A DNA stretch of 64,000 nucleotides from CAWEBF01 sp963807235 (GTDB lineage: Bacteria > Acidobacteriota > Vicinamibacteria > Vicinamibacterales > UBA2999). Positions 1 through 10,736 of this stretch are shown here, piece by piece. Location of the stretch: NCBI GenBank assembly GCA_963807235.1, contig CAWEBF010000006.1, forward strand, positions 310,001 through 374,000, in the 5' to 3' direction. Under the pieces are notes generated by a model. It was given only the letters and a program-made list of their open reading frames with translations, made no database searches and had not been told where the DNA came from. Numbering within the stretch: the first letter of the stretch is position 1; every line of letters begins with the position of its first letter. Made by a program: the position numbers and the translations under genes.

Positions 1-663
1 GCGGCCAACGACGACGGCTCGGGCACGGCGCTGGTGATGGAGCTGGCGCGGATTTTCTCGATGCCCGACGTGCAGACGGAGCGCACGATCCGGTTCGCGC
101 TGTGGAACAACGAGGAGACGGGCCTGAACGGCGCGCGCGCCTACGTCGAGCAGCGGAGGGGTCTGCAAGGGAGAGGAGATCCGGCCGGCTCGGGCCGCTA
201 CCCGGAACCGAAGTGGCTCGGGATGATCCAGCACGACATGATGCTGTTCGATCACGGCATGCCCCGCGCCGACGGCACCATCAGCCCCGATCAACGGCCC
301 GAGGCCGACGTCAACATCGAGTTCCAGAGCAACTCGCGGATGGCGGCCGAGTCGCAGAAGCTCGCATGGTTCTTCCACGCGGCCAACGCGGAGTACGCCA
401 CCGACTATCCCGCGCAGGTCAGCCCGCACATGACCAACACCGACTCCACGCCGTTCATGGACGAGGTGGCCTCCATCAGCCTGCGGGAGAACGAACGCGG
501 CGTGCACATCGGCAGCGGCTGGGACCCGCACTGGCATCAGCCGACGGACGTATACGCCACGTTCTCCGACAAGGACTTCCTCCTCGGATTGAACGCCGCG
601 CAGACGACGCTGGCGGGCGTGGCCCAGCTCACCGGCGCGAGGCTGGGCTCGGCTTCCCGGTGA
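1..663 (+). CDS. M28 family zinc aminopeptidase, C-terminal part (5' end outside window)
   Basis: The reading frame is open from base 1, so the N-terminus lies upstream of the window. The fragment opens with ANDDGSG, the M28 motif that carries a bridging metal-ligand Asp. NNEETG follows about 30 residues later and supplies the catalytic Glu and a metal ligand. Further on come TNTDSTPF and HWHQPTD, where the last metal-binding His is expected. M28 enzymes are di-zinc exopeptidases, usually exported in this phylum. It is convergent with the TonB-dependent receptor, and a long inverted repeat spans its stop codon. Family assignment is secure; substrate is unknown. Confidence 0.9.
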   Translation, partial: AANDDGSGTALVMELARIFSMPDVQTERTIRFALWNNEETGLNGARAYVEQRRGLQGRGDPAGSGRYPEPKWLGMIQHDMMLFDHGMPRADGTISPDQRPEADVNIEFQSNSRMAAESQKLAWFFHAANAEYATDYPAQVSPHMTNTDSTPFMDEVASISLRENERGVHIGSGWDPHWHQPTDVYATFSDKDFLLGLNAAQTTLAGVAQLTGARLGSASR

Positions 664-680
664 ACTCGAGAAGCCGAGCC
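646..680. terminator. Inverted repeat between convergent genes
   Basis: GGCTCGGCTT (646-655) and AAGCCGAGCC (671-680) form a perfect 10-bp inverted repeat around the stop codon at 661-663. It lies just before the end of the convergent receptor gene. A bidirectional terminator is inferred; there is no clear U tract. Confidence 0.45.
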
Positions 681-682
681 TA

Positions 683-3613
683 CTAGAAGCCAAGCCTTAG
701 GCCGAACTGTCCGGTCCTCGGTATGCCGCCCGGCCGCAGCGTCGTCAGCGTCAGGAAGTCGGTCAACCGGCGGTCGGCCCCGGGGTGCCCCAACACCAGC
801 ACGGTCGGGTTGTTGAAGTTGGCGCGATCGGTCAGGTTGAAGATCTCCGCGAACGCGTCGAGCCTTCTGCCGCCGGGGATGTTGATGCGATAGCCCAGGC
901 GCAGATCGAGCTGGAAGAATCCCGGCCCGTACGCGCCGTTGCGCTTGCCGTCGTAGTCCACCGTGATCGCGTTCCGTCCGGTTCCCGAATAGGTGCCGGC
1001 GGGCAGCATGTCGAACAGGATGGCGTTGCGGTCGGCATCGGTGTTGGAATCAATCAGGCTGAAGGGCAGGCCGCTCAACGCCCGCGCTACGGCGCTCACG
1101 GTGAGTCCGCCGGTCTTGGGCACCAGCGCCGTCCCGCTGAACACCAGGTTGTGACGCCGATCGAAATTGGTGGGACCTTCGTTGGCATCCAGGCGCAGGT
1201 CGTTCTGGATTTGCACGAGGCTCTGAGGAATGGCGTCGCCGCTCGTGTTGCCGCGTGAATAGGAAAGCGTGTACGCCACGCGCGCGCTGTAGTTGCCCGC
1301 GAAGCGCTTCTCGAGCTGCATCTCGAGCGCATCGTAGTCCGTCGATCCGAGATTGTCGCGCTCCAGCACCGATGCCACGAATGCCGGATTCGCCCGAACG
1401 ACCTGACCAGTACGGCTCGTGTCGACGCGCATTCCGGGATTCACCTCGTTGCTCATGAAGAGATCGCGGGCGAATGCGCGAATGTAGTCGACGCTTGCCG
1501 AGGCGGTCGCGCCGATCTGACGTTCATAACCGAGCGACAGTTGATGCGTATGCGGAATGCGCCGGTTGGGGCTGTCGAGAAAGACGGTTCCGGTGTTCCG
1601 GAGCCGCGAACCCGGGGGGTACAACTGATCAAGCAGAGCACGATTGACCACTGGACCACCACGCAACAACGGGTCCGTTGGAAGCTGCCCTTGTGATGGA
1701 CCCGGATCGGCTGCGTTGGCCGGTATCAGTGGGACGAACGAGTCGGAGAACACGCCGCCGGTGATGATGGCGGTGATCAGCTCGAAGTGCGTCTTGTCGT
1801 AGAAGAGTCCGTATCCCCCCCGCACGACCGATCGATGATCCCCGGGACTCCAGGCGAAGCCGACACGCGGGGCGAAGTTGTTCTTGTCCACGGGGTAGGC
1901 GCCGGGATCGGAGAATTTCGGGTTGTCCAGCTCCTGCAACGGGATCACCTCGATGTCCCATCGCATCCCGAGGGTGAGCGTCAGCCGGTCGTTGAGCTTC
2001 CATTTGTCCTGCGCGAAGGCCGACCCGAAGTGGGTCTTCATGTAGAACGCCAGCGGTCCGGGCACACGAATCTGGAGCCGCTCCGGATACGTTCGCGGAT
2101 CGGACGCGTTGAAGTTGTCGTTGCCCCGAAACGCGAACAGGCCGTTCATGAAGCCCTGATCGGTGCTGTCGTTGGTCGAGTACTGGTATTGGATCCCGAA
2201 CTTCAGGTCGTGATCGCCCCGCTTGCCCGGAACGAACCACGAGTAGGTGTCGTCGAGGGAGAACGCATTGTTGATGCGCGCCGATGCGACTTCGCTCTGC
2301 TGGTCGATGAACGTCAGGTACTGGAGCGTCGGCTCCAGGTCCATCTGGCTGCGACCGTTGCCGTTGAATCCGGGATTGGCGAACGCCACGTTCTCGCGCG
2401 TGAACGCGAATCTCACAGTGTTGAGGCGCGAGTTGCTCAGCACCGACGTCAGCGTGCCGACGGTGGTCTGGTCCACATCGGCTTCCTCGCGCGATGCGTT
2501 GGTCGTGGATTGCCGGCCCGCCACCGGAATCAGCTGATTGCGCTGCGGCGACGACTCCCGCAACCATCGCACGCCATAGGTGTGGTTGGCGTTGAGCTGC
2601 TGGTCGAAACGGACCATGGTGTTCCAGACGCGATCCTGCGTCGTGGCGGCGGTGTTGAACTCGGGACGCGCGGGGATGTTGACGGTCGTGCCGCGGTCGA
2701 TCATCACGCGCTCGAGGCTGAAGAAGAAGTGCGCCTTGTCCCTGACGACGGGGCCGCCAACCGTGCCGCCCCACTGCGTCTGCTTGGTGTCCGGCTTTGC
2801 CAGGTTGTTCTGCTTCGCGAAGTAGTCCTTCTCGGTCAGCGCCGCATCCTGGAAGAAGGAGAACGCGCTGCCGGTAAACCGGTTCGTTCCCTGCTTGGTG
2901 ATGGCGTTGATCACGGCGCCCGTCGTGCGGCCGAACTCGGCGTCGAACTGGTGGGTCAGGACCTGGAACTCCTGAATCGCCTCGATCGGCGTCCTGGCCT
3001 GCGTGCCCGCGCGCTGCCCGATCACGTCGTCGTTGTTGTTGGCGCCATCGACCAGGAAATTGTTGTTCCGCGAGTCGGTGCCGTTGACCACGACGGCGTC
3101 CGAGCCGAACGACTCGGTGCTGATGTTCGGCACGATGCCCGGTAGCAGCCCGACGAACCCGATGAAGTTGCGGTTGACCGACGGCAGTTCCACGAGCTCA
3201 CGGCCGGTGATGTGCCCGCCGATCTCTTTCGACGTCACGTCGAGGAGCGGCGTCTCGGCGGTGACGGTCACGGCTTCCTCGAGGCGCCCCACCTCCAACG
3301 TCACATCGACGGTGGTCGTCCTTCCGACCTCGAGCCTGACGTCCTGACGCACAAGTTCCCGGAATCCGGCCAGCGACGCTCGTAGCTGGTACACGCCAGG
3401 CACGAGGCCGGTGACGAAGTAGGTGCCGTCGGGATTGCTGACCGTTTCGCGAAAAGTCCCGGTGCCCTGGTTGCGGATCGTCAGGCTGACCCCGGGCAGC
3501 ACGGACTTCTGTGCGTCGAGTACTACACCGCGCAGCTCGGTGGCGCCCTGTTGAGCGGATGCGGGAGCCGCCAGGATCAACACAGCAAGCGACATCAGGC
3601 AAAGCGATCTCAT
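683..3613 (-). CDS. TonB-dependent receptor, Oar-like, with carboxypeptidase-regulatory domain
   Basis: Intact 976-residue outer-membrane receptor. Residues 1-20 are a signal peptide ending ASAQ. Residues ~24-105 form a carboxypeptidase-regulatory-like beta-sandwich (GVVLDAQKSVLPGVSLTI). A plug domain follows at ~115-230 (VNGTDSRNNNFLVDG), then a 22-strand-type barrel that ends in an aromatic residue (GLRLGF). The length fits the Oar/Cna-B-type receptors that are expanded in Acidobacteria. A good Shine-Dalgarno (GAGGAG) sits upstream of ATG 3613. It is transcribed divergently from the gene at 3752. The ligand cannot be told; glycan or peptide uptake is typical of the family. It is one of the few long genes here without a frame break. 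Confidence 0.93.
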   Translation of the reverse strand: MRSLCLMSLAVLILAAPASAQQGATELRGVVLDAQKSVLPGVSLTIRNQGTGTFRETVSNPDGTYFVTGLVPGVYQLRASLAGFRELVRQDVRLEVGRTTTVDVTLEVGRLEEAVTVTAETPLLDVTSKEIGGHITGRELVELPSVNRNFIGFVGLLPGIVPNISTESFGSDAVVVNGTDSRNNNFLVDGANNNDDVIGQRAGTQARTPIEAIQEFQVLTHQFDAEFGRTTGAVINAITKQGTNRFTGSAFSFFQDAALTEKDYFAKQNNLAKPDTKQTQWGGTVGGPVVRDKAHFFFSLERVMIDRGTTVNIPARPEFNTAATTQDRVWNTMVRFDQQLNANHTYGVRWLRESSPQRNQLIPVAGRQSTTNASREEADVDQTTVGTLTSVLSNSRLNTVRFAFTRENVAFANPGFNGNGRSQMDLEPTLQYLTFIDQQSEVASARINNAFSLDDTYSWFVPGKRGDHDLKFGIQYQYSTNDSTDQGFMNGLFAFRGNDNFNASDPRTYPERLQIRVPGPLAFYMKTHFGSAFAQDKWKLNDRLTLTLGMRWDIEVIPLQELDNPKFSDPGAYPVDKNNFAPRVGFAWSPGDHRSVVRGGYGLFYDKTHFELITAIITGGVFSDSFVPLIPANAADPGPSQGQLPTDPLLRGGPVVNRALLDQLYPPGSRLRNTGTVFLDSPNRRIPHTHQLSLGYERQIGATASASVDYIRAFARDLFMSNEVNPGMRVDTSRTGQVVRANPAFVASVLERDNLGSTDYDALEMQLEKRFAGNYSARVAYTLSYSRGNTSGDAIPQSLVQIQNDLRLDANEGPTNFDRRHNLVFSGTALVPKTGGLTVSAVARALSGLPFSLIDSNTDADRNAILFDMLPAGTYSGTGRNAITVDYDGKRNGAYGPGFFQLDLRLGYRINIPGGRRLDAFAEIFNLTDRANFNNPTVLVLGHPGADRRLTDFLTLTTLRPGGIPRTGQFGLRLGF

Positions 3614-3751
3614 GGTCTTCTCCTCTCGAAAGCGTTTCGAAGAAGCCCCCGCTTCGGTTCTACGACCGCGTCTGGGTCGAATCTATCCGCGTATTCTAGG
3701 CCGGGATTCAACAGCAACGGCCGAGCTGGGCCGTCGTATATATTCAAGGTG
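3614..3751. promoter_or_regulatory. Divergent intergenic region
   Basis: This spacer separates two divergently transcribed genes and should hold promoters for both. For the rightward gene a -10-like TATATT lies at about 3738-3743, only 8 bases before ATG 3752, which would give a leaderless or nearly leaderless transcript. I see no convincing -35 element. Confidence 0.35.
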
Positions 3752-4816
3752 ATGAGAAGGATGAAAGCGACTGTCGCGCCTGCGGTTATGGCCCTGGCGC
3801 TCCTGACGGACGGGTTGACGTTGAACGCCCAGGCGCCGTCGGCGGCCAAATCCTCCTACACCGCGCCGCGTACGCCGTGGGGCGATCCCGATCTGCAGGG
3901 CATCTATACCAACGGCGACGAGAGCGGCACGCCGATGGCGCGCCCGGCCGAGTTCGCGGGCCGGACCCCGGACCAGGTCACGCCAGCCGAAATGGTCCGC
4001 CTCGCCAAGGAACGCGCCAGCCGCATCGAGAAGACGGCGGAGACAATCGGCGGCACCGAGGACAACAACACCGGCGCCGGCCCGTCCCATTGGTACGAGA
4101 ACTACAACCCCAGGAACAGCCGGCCCTGGATGATCCTGGACAGTCCGGACTACCAGATGCCGCCCATCACCGCCGAGGCGAAGGAGCGGGCCACGGCCCT
4201 CCGCGCGGCCCGCGGCGGCGGCGACGGCTACTACGTGGGGCCGTTCCGCGGCCCGGAGGAGTTCACGCCGTACGTGCGCTGCATCACCCGCGGCGTGCCG
4301 GGCTCGATGATGCCCGCCATCTACGGCAACTCGTACGACATCACGCAGTCGCCCGGCGTTGTCGCCATCCGCTACGAGATGGTGCACGACACGCGTGTGA
4401 TCCCCTTGGACAACCGCCCGCCGCTGAAGGGCGCGATCAAGAACTACATGGGCGACGCGCGCGGCCACTGGGAAGGCGACACGCTGGTGGTCGTCACGAC
4501 CAACTATCTCGAGGCGGCCGCGTGGGGCGGGGCCTCCACGTCGCTCAAGACGACGGAGCGGTTCACGCCCACCGGGCCCAACACCGTCGAGTGGTCGATC
4601 CGCTTCGAGGACGCGCGCACGTGGACGCGTCCCTGGAGCTTCGGCATGCGGCTGACCCGCGACCCGCAGTCACGCTTGTTCGAGTACGGGTGTCACGAGG
4701 GCAACGAGGGCTTGCGCAACACGCTCAAGGTGGCTCGGGACGCGGAGAAGGCCGCCGCGGTAGAGCCAAGCCCGTGTTCCTGCAGCGGTCGCGGCAAACG
4801 GCCGCTCGTCTGCTGA
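3752..4816 (+). CDS. Secreted protein of the acidobacterial 'PWGDPDLQG' / DLxGxW-type family, function unknown
   Basis: About 354 residues with a signal peptide ending near residue 27 (LNAQA). The mature part starts with the family signature PWGDPDLQGIYTN. It ends in a beta-rich module containing GHWEGDTLVVVTTNYL, TTERFT and RFEDARTWTRPWSF. The same module recurs in six other proteins of this window (17388, 18128, 21966, 28614, 30401, 31255). ATG 3752 gives the complete signal peptide; ATG 3761 is an alternative. The last ~20 residues (after ARDAEKAAA) look unlike the family and may result from a frame slip near the stop. It is convergent with the asparagine-synthetase-like gene, 1 base apart. 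No enzymatic motif is recognisable. Confidence 0.8.
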   Translation: MRRMKATVAPAVMALALLTDGLTLNAQAPSAAKSSYTAPRTPWGDPDLQGIYTNGDESGTPMARPAEFAGRTPDQVTPAEMVRLAKERASRIEKTAETIGGTEDNNTGAGPSHWYENYNPRNSRPWMILDSPDYQMPPITAEAKERATALRAARGGGDGYYVGPFRGPEEFTPYVRCITRGVPGSMMPAIYGNSYDITQSPGVVAIRYEMVHDTRVIPLDNRPPLKGAIKNYMGDARGHWEGDTLVVVTTNYLEAAAWGGASTSLKTTERFTPTGPNTVEWSIRFEDARTWTRPWSFGMRLTRDPQSRLFEYGCHEGNEGLRNTLKVARDAEKAAAVEPSPCSCSGRGKRPLVC

Positions 4817-4817
4817 T

Positions 4818-6602
4818 TCATGTCAGCGATACTCCCCGCCGGTCCATCGCTTCCAGCCAGATGGCCGCCGCCGCGACCTCGGCCATCCCCATCCGCTCGG
4901 ACGATTGGCGAAGCCCCGGAATCGCGTTCGAGCATCGCCCGGTCCATCACGTCGTCAACGAGCGCCGAACGGCGGGCCAAGAAAGTGGGTAAGAGGGCGC
5001 CGATCGAGGAGCCGAGCCAGGTCCGCGCCGCGTCCTCGCCGAGGTTGACGCGATCGGCCCGGCGGCCCACGGCGTCGGACACTTCCGGAAAGGCCGAACG
5101 CAGTAGCGGCTTGTTTAGAGCGCCAGCCTGACGCGGCACCCGTAGTTCGAGCGGCATGGCAAACACCAGCTCGATCACTCGGCGGTCGATGCAGGCGCGG
5201 CCGCTACCACGCCGTAGCGCGCGTAGAAGGCCCGATGCATCTCCAGGCCGGGCCCTTCCTGGCTCAGCAAGCGCTCGAGGTCCGCCAGCATCGGATGCGC
5301 CGATGCGGCGGCGCGCGGTTGAGCGTGCGGGAGCCGAAGCCACGGGTGGGTCTGAGCGGGCAGGGCATCCGGCCGCGTAGCGGCTTGCGCGGGGGCGACC
5401 AGGTCAAGCGCCATGCGCGACAAGGCGTAGCCGCGACTCCCCACCGCCCGGGTAATCTCGAGAAGCAACTGCGCGTACCGACGCGCGCGGTAGAGATCGC
5501 GCAGGTAATTGAAGCTGCCCGCATGCAGCTCGCCTCCCGCGCCGTTGAGGAGCAGCGTCGCACCCCACTCACGTGCGGCGCGGGCCAGCGCGGTGAGGGG
5601 TGGACCGAAGATCACATGGCCGGTCGGGAACGGCAGGCGCGCGGCCGTGTCCAGAAGGGCGTCGATCGGATCGCCGTCTGCAGTGACGATGCGATGCTCC
5701 ACACCGATGCGTCCGGCTACTTCGCGCGCGGCCGGCACCTCGCCGGCTGGCCCGTCATCGGGGGCTGAGAACGTCACCGCCAACAGCTCCGTTCGCGTGG
5801 TGCGAGCCACCTCACGCGCGCAGGCCGCGACGGCGCCGGAATCCACGCCGCCGCTGAGCGCGACGCACACGCGGCGGTGCCCCTGCATGTGCCGCGCGAC
5901 CGCGCCCCTCAGCGCCCGCCGCAGTTCCTCTTGGTAGGCCCGCCGCGTCATGCGCAAGCTCCCAGGTTGCGGCGGGCTCCACCAGCGTGTCGACGACACC
6001 GGCATGGTCCGCCCTGACGCGTACCCTGGACGCAGCCGCCGGACATCCTCGAATGGCGTCCGCTCACCGCCGTTGAGGCACCCCCGTGCCTGGTTGGCAA
6101 AGAACGCGCGATCCCCACGTGGGCGATCGGTGTCGAGCAACAGACAGGGGTGGTCGGCCACCCATAGAGTGCGACCGGCCGTGCGGTAATAGAGCCACCT
6201 GGCGCCTCCCGGCGACACGGCGCAGAAGACCGGCGCGCCCGGATGCCATGCGATCAAGGCAAAGTCGCCATACAAACGCTCGACACAGGCCGTGCCCCAG
6301 CGCCGGTAGCCGGAAAGCACAAGGCGAGCAGGTGATGACTGCCCAGCCTCATGGCCTTCAGGCAACGAGCCGTCCACGAACGCGAATCCTTCACCGGCCG
6401 GCGACGACCAGCTGCCCCGCCACGAGCCGCCCGAGCCGCTCATGGTTTCGCCCGCGAACACGCCGCGCCCGTCCTGAAGGACCACGGAATCGGCGCGGGG
6501 GATGCCGGCCGCAATCGCGCGCCGCAGAACCGCCGTCGCGTCGCGACCCGTGGCGGCGGTGCCGTCCGGGCTGAAGAATCCGATGAAACGGCCCCTGCTC
6601 AT
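4818..6602 (-). CDS. Asparagine synthetase B-like amidotransferase (two frame breaks)
   Basis: Begins MSRGRFIGFFSPDG, so the class II glutaminase Cys at position 2 is missing. A Ntn-like domain is followed by a PP-loop synthetase domain with LSGGVDSG near residue 250. The usual GxGGDE motif reads NGAGGELHAG. The frame breaks near 5200 (ARYGVV continues as CIDRRVIELVFAMP in another frame) and again near 4925 (MLER continues as NAIPGLRQSSERMGMAEV). The true C-terminus, AAAIWLEAMDRRGVSLT, ends at 4818. Shine-Dalgarno GGGAGG precedes ATG 6602. Members without Cys2 are often ammonia-dependent or make amides, beta-lactams or lasso rings. No RiPP partner is visible. It is either a sequencing-damaged intact gene or a young pseudogene. 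Confidence 0.83.
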
Positions 6603-7026
6603 GCGTGCCTCCCGTCGTCGGCGCGGGTGTCATGTCGGACTCCTTGGCGTCGTAAGTAGAAAACGACGCCGGTGCTCGATTCCCCTCACGGCGGTGGGCG
6701 GCGTATGGTGAAGGCGGAGCTTGGCGGAGGGAGGGCGGTCGGTCGATGGTTACCGGCCGCTGTCATTCGTCACAGCGTGCCGTGATGCCATGGGTCCGTG
6801 ATGTTCGGCCGCGGCGGCGGAATCCGGCCTCGTCTGGATGGCGCGCATCTTGCGCTCTTAGCCGCGATCCTGCCACCGGAGCCAATGATGACACGCAATC
6901 GACCCGCGCCATCCGCTCCCGAGCGACCTTCGCCGGGATGGCGCATTCCTGCGTGGCATGCAGCCCGGGGGAGCCTTCGACCGACGCCGAACGGCTGACA
7001 CGCGGCCGGGAGCTGGTGCAGCAGAT
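6603..7026. other. Spacer without a supportable gene
   Basis: This 424-base stretch lies upstream of the asparagine-synthetase-like gene. Open frames here are short, arginine/proline-rich and typical of noncoding GC-rich DNA. The promoter of the minus-strand gene should lie here, but I see no clear -35/-10 pair. No precursor-peptide-like ORF could be defended. Confidence 0.4.
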
Positions 7027-7193
7027 GAGCGACCGGCTGGCCGCTGCAGACCGACGGCGACGTCCGGCGCGAGCTGTGGAAAAACGTCTTCGTCGCGCTC
7101 AACGTCTTCTACATCTTCGACAGCGCCCCACCGAATCCCGACGCCGTGCGAATGGACGTTGGCACCGTGGTGTCGATCGGCTGGTCCTTCTAA
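7027..7193 (+). pseudogene. C-terminal remnant of an outer-membrane beta-barrel protein (DUF481-like)
   Basis: In one frame the sequence reads WKNVFVALNVFYIFDSAPPN and then VGTVVSIGWSF before TAA 7191-7193. This alternating beta-strand pattern with terminal Phe matches the last strands of DUF481/YdiY-type barrels. An in-frame TGA just upstream (about 7024-7026) and lack of coding signal before it indicate a truncated or decayed gene, or several frame breaks. Confidence 0.4.
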
Positions 7194-7234
7194 AACACGA
7201 CCAACTCCTGCAGTGCTGCGTTAGGATCGCCGGC

Positions 7235-8092
7235 ATGAAATTACACACCGCTCATTCTGGTCCTTGGGTTGGTTGCGGCGACGGCCGCCTTCACCCCCGC
7301 GACTGCATCCGCGGCGTCGGTTGATGGCATCAACCTGCATTGGACCTCGGCCGGCTCGGGACCGCGCACGCTGGTCCTGGTCCACGGATGGACGTGTGAC
7401 GAGACGTCCTGGTCGGCGCAGGTGCCCGCGCTCTCGAAGAAATACCGCGTTATCACGATGGATCTGCCCGGGCACGGGAAGAGCGGGATGCCGAAGGGCG
7501 GGGCCTTCACGATGGACCTCTTCGCACGGGCGGTTGAAGCCGTGCGTGTCGAGGCCAAGGCGGATCGGCTCGTGCTGATGGGACATAGCATGGGCACGCC
7601 CGTCATCCGCCAGTACGCGAGGCTCTATCCCCAGCACGTGGCAGCGCTCGTGCTCGTGGACGGGGTCGTAGGGCTGGGCGCCCGCCCCCGCCCGGCGCGA
7701 AGCGCCTCGCGCTGCCACAGGCGGACCAGATGCGGGGCCCCGGCGGCCTGAAGACGCGCGAGACGATGATCCGTGGGATGTTCCTGCCGTCCACGCCGAA
7801 GCCGATTCAGGACCACGTGCTGAAGATGATGCTGGGCGCGCCCGAGGCGACAGCCTATGGCGCCATGACGGCGACGTTCGACCCCGCCATCTGGAAGGAA
7901 GCTGTCGTGCTGACGATGCCTGCGCTGGGCATCTTCGCGGACAAATCCGCGCTGGCGAATCCCGATTTCACCAGGAAGGTGCTGCCGAACTACGAGCACC
8001 ACGAGATACCCGGCACGGGGCACTTCCTGATGATGGAGAAGCCGGCGGAGTTCAACCGGCTCGTCGAGCGGTTCGTGGACGCGCTGCCGTAA
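7235..8092 (+). CDS. Secreted alpha/beta-hydrolase (two frame breaks)
   Basis: The start is ATG 7235. A one-base slip near 7253 separates MKLHTA from the rest of the signal peptide (ILVLGLVAATAAF...ASAAS). The body has oxyanion-hole LVHGWTCDETSW, nucleophile elbow GHSMG, the acid in GIFADKSAL and the catalytic His in GTGHFLMMEKP. A second slip near 7690 joins LVLVDGVVGLGA to LPQADQMRGPGGLKTRET in another frame. The repaired product is about 285 residues, a normal size for a stand-alone fold-type hydrolase. Substrate is unknown; esterase, lipase and haloperoxidase-like members share these motifs. Confidence 0.85.
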
Positions 8093-8206
8093 AAAAACCC
8101 TCCATCGGGTGTTCGGTTTTCGCCCGCTACAGCGTTATACGGGTGTGGGACGACCCGTGCCCCCGCCTTTTCTTCGCTCCTCGGCTGACTCCGATCAGAG
8201 GACGAC

Positions 8207-10728
8207 ATGAGTGATTTCGAGATTCACTGTCTGGATGTCGGCGCCTTCAACTACGGCGATTCGATTCTGTGTGTCTTCGGCGGCAAGACGATTCTCATCG
8301 ACGGCGGCACGCCGCGCAGCGGCGCCGCCTCCGACTCGATTGTGCTCGGCGAGGACGTGCACCACCAGGCGCTCCAGGATCAGGTCAGGAAGATCCTGCA
8401 GCAGACTGGCGTTGCCACGGTCGATCTGCTGATCGTCACGCACTGCCATTCCGATCACATGGGGTGTCTTCCCAAGCTGGTCGCCGAGGGCAAGCTCCGA
8501 TGCCAGTGGGCGCTCGTGGCCGACCCGCAGCTGGGTACGGCATCACCGACGATTCGGACGAGCCTCCCCCGTTCGACAGCATGTCCGACGCCGACAAGCT
8601 GTGGCTCGCGCTGCGGGAGGAACCGATTTTCGGGGCCACAAACGCCGAGATCGCGGCATTCATCGAAGACTCCGCGCGCGAGTACGGGGACTACGTCACG
8701 TTCGTCAACAAGCTGCGTGACGATCTCGGGTCCCGCTGTGTCATCTACCGTGGGTTGACGAATGCCGAATCGGAGGGACTGAGCGACCTCCTGAACGAGT
8801 TCAGCGATACGGGTCTGCACGTCTACGGCCCGACCTTCGATCAACTGCTGGCGTGCGCCGGACGGCTGGTCGGACGCAGCGAGGATCTGATCGAGGACGC
8901 CTTCGCCGATAGTCCGGGAACGCTGGTGGAGGCCTACAAGAACGCGCTCCAGGTGCTGACCGAACAGGACGCGTCCGACAGCGCCGACGGCGCCGCGGTC
9001 AACTGCCAAAGCCTCGTCCTGAGGATGGGGAACGACGGCAGAAAGGTCTTGCTCACCGGCGACATGCAGTTCGCGCAACCCGACGTCGGGGAGGCATCGC
9101 AGGCGGTCAAGGACCTGCTCGCCACTGTGAACGAAGACGCGCCATTCGACTGGGTGAAGCTGTCGCACCACGGCGCGACCAACGGCCAGAACAAGACGAT
9201 TCTCACGAAATGGGGCAAGCGCTTCACGATCTCCACCGGGAGCACGAGCAGCAAGCACCCGACGGAGCCCACGCTCAAGGCGCTGGAGCAGATCGAAAGC
9301 ACCGGCGTGGAGTGGTCGCGGGTGGACATGAACGGGCGCTGCACGTTTGCCGTGGAGGGCACGAGTGCCCGGCTCAAGACCCAGCGTGGGGACTTGAATG
9401 ACAAGACGCGGCCGAGCGCGCGCAGTGGAGACGAGGTGCCCGTCCCGGTGGAGGGGCCGGTGCTTCCGCGGGTACAGGAGCCGGTACGGCCGCAGATCGT
9501 CAGGGGCGGCGCGTCAGACGAGACGATCGAGATCATCGTGCGGCTCCCGAATCGACGGACCAAGTTCTCGTTCACGTGCGAAGTCGATCCTGGAGGAGGA
9601 GACGATCGCCCTTTTGACGGTGGCGCCGTCGTAGAGGCGAAGAGCACCCGAGGCATCGCAGATCGTCTGCGTGGCCTGCCACGGTTGCTCTTCGTCACCG
9701 ACGGCGCCGCGCTCGCACGCAACATCGGCAGGCCCGCCACCGACGCCGTGCTTGGGGCCATCGCCGCTGCGAACCACCGGCTGGTCAACCAGTCGCAGGC
9801 GACGCTCCTGGCAGCGACTCGCCAGGTGCTGAAGAACGATCCGTCGGTCAAGGGCGTCGTGCTGCTTGGCGGCTACGACGTGGTGCGGTCGCAGATTCTC
9901 AACGCGCTCCCGACCGAGATGGCGCAGGTCAGGGTCCGCGACCGCGACAGGCTCCAGGTCTGGAACGACGACGGCTACGGCGACCGCGACGACGACGGGG
10001 TACCGGAGTTGCCCGTCAGCCGCATCCCCGATGCCCGGGACGCCGCCTTCCTGACCTATGTGCTGAGCGCCCCGGCCTTGTCCGGCCGTCCCACCGGACG
10101 CGCCGGCATCCGGAACATCAGGCGGCCGTTCGCCGACTCGGTCTTCGGGTTGCTGCCAGGCGCTTCGCCGCTGTTTACGTCCGAACCGACCGCGCCGAAC
10201 CTCCCGCCCTATTCGCTGGCGGGCGACTTTCTGTATCTCATGCTGCACGGGACGGCGTCGGACACCTCCACGTTCACCGGTGAGGACCTTGCTGGTGGCT
10301 ACCCGGTGGCGGTCGACGTGAAGAGCCTGCCCAAGCCATCCCCGTCGGTCGTGTTCACGGGCTCATGCTACGGTGCGCTCATCGTCGACACGTTGGCACG
10401 AGACGCCGCGCCAGGAGACACGGTACGGGGACGGCGCGTCGCCGATTCGATCGCCTTGTCCTGCCTGGCGGGAGGCGCCAATGCCTTCGTGGGCTGCACC
10501 GGGGTGCATTTCTCGCCGACGCAGCGTCCGCTGAGCTATTTCGGAGAGCCGATGCACCGTGCATTCGTGACGCACCTGCTCGACGGCAAGCCACCGTCTC
10601 ACGCGTTGTGGGCGGCCAAGACTGAGTACGCGAATGGCATTCCTCACCGGCTTGGCGCGCGAGTCGAGGAAATTGCCTACGAGCACAAGATTCTGCGACA
10701 ATTCACCTGTCTGGGCTTGGGTTGGTAG
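8207..10728 (+). CDS. ComEC-type metallo-beta-lactamase fused to a C25/caspase-like (clan CD) peptidase domain
   Basis: About 840 residues after repair of one slip near 8535, where ADPQLG continues as YGITDDSDE; the break falls in a G run. The N-terminal half is an MBL of the ComEC kind: HCHSDH (H79, H81, D83, H84), TGDMQF near 285 and SHHGATNG near 320. A linker follows (~390-440). The C-terminal half resembles gingipain/C25 peptidases: VVLLGGYDVV, DRDDDGVPELPVSRIPDA, then LHG near 680 and GSCYG near 720, giving a His-Cys dyad in clan CD order. No signal peptide is seen, so it is probably cytoplasmic. Shine-Dalgarno AGAGGA precedes ATG. A small acidic protein follows 8 bases downstream. A self-processing or conflict/defence role is inference. 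Confidence 0.85.
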
Positions 10729-10736
10729 GGGGCCGA

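Noticed and set aside
6603..7026. Lasso-peptide or other RiPP precursor next to the asparagine-synthetase-like gene
   Set aside because: No small ORF with a leader/core pattern or ribosome-binding site could be defended, and no protease, PqqD-like or transporter gene lies nearby.
8500..8560. Programmed ribosomal frameshift in the MBL-peptidase gene
   Set aside because: No slippery heptamer with downstream structure is evident, and similar breaks occur in many unrelated genes, so sequencing error is simpler.
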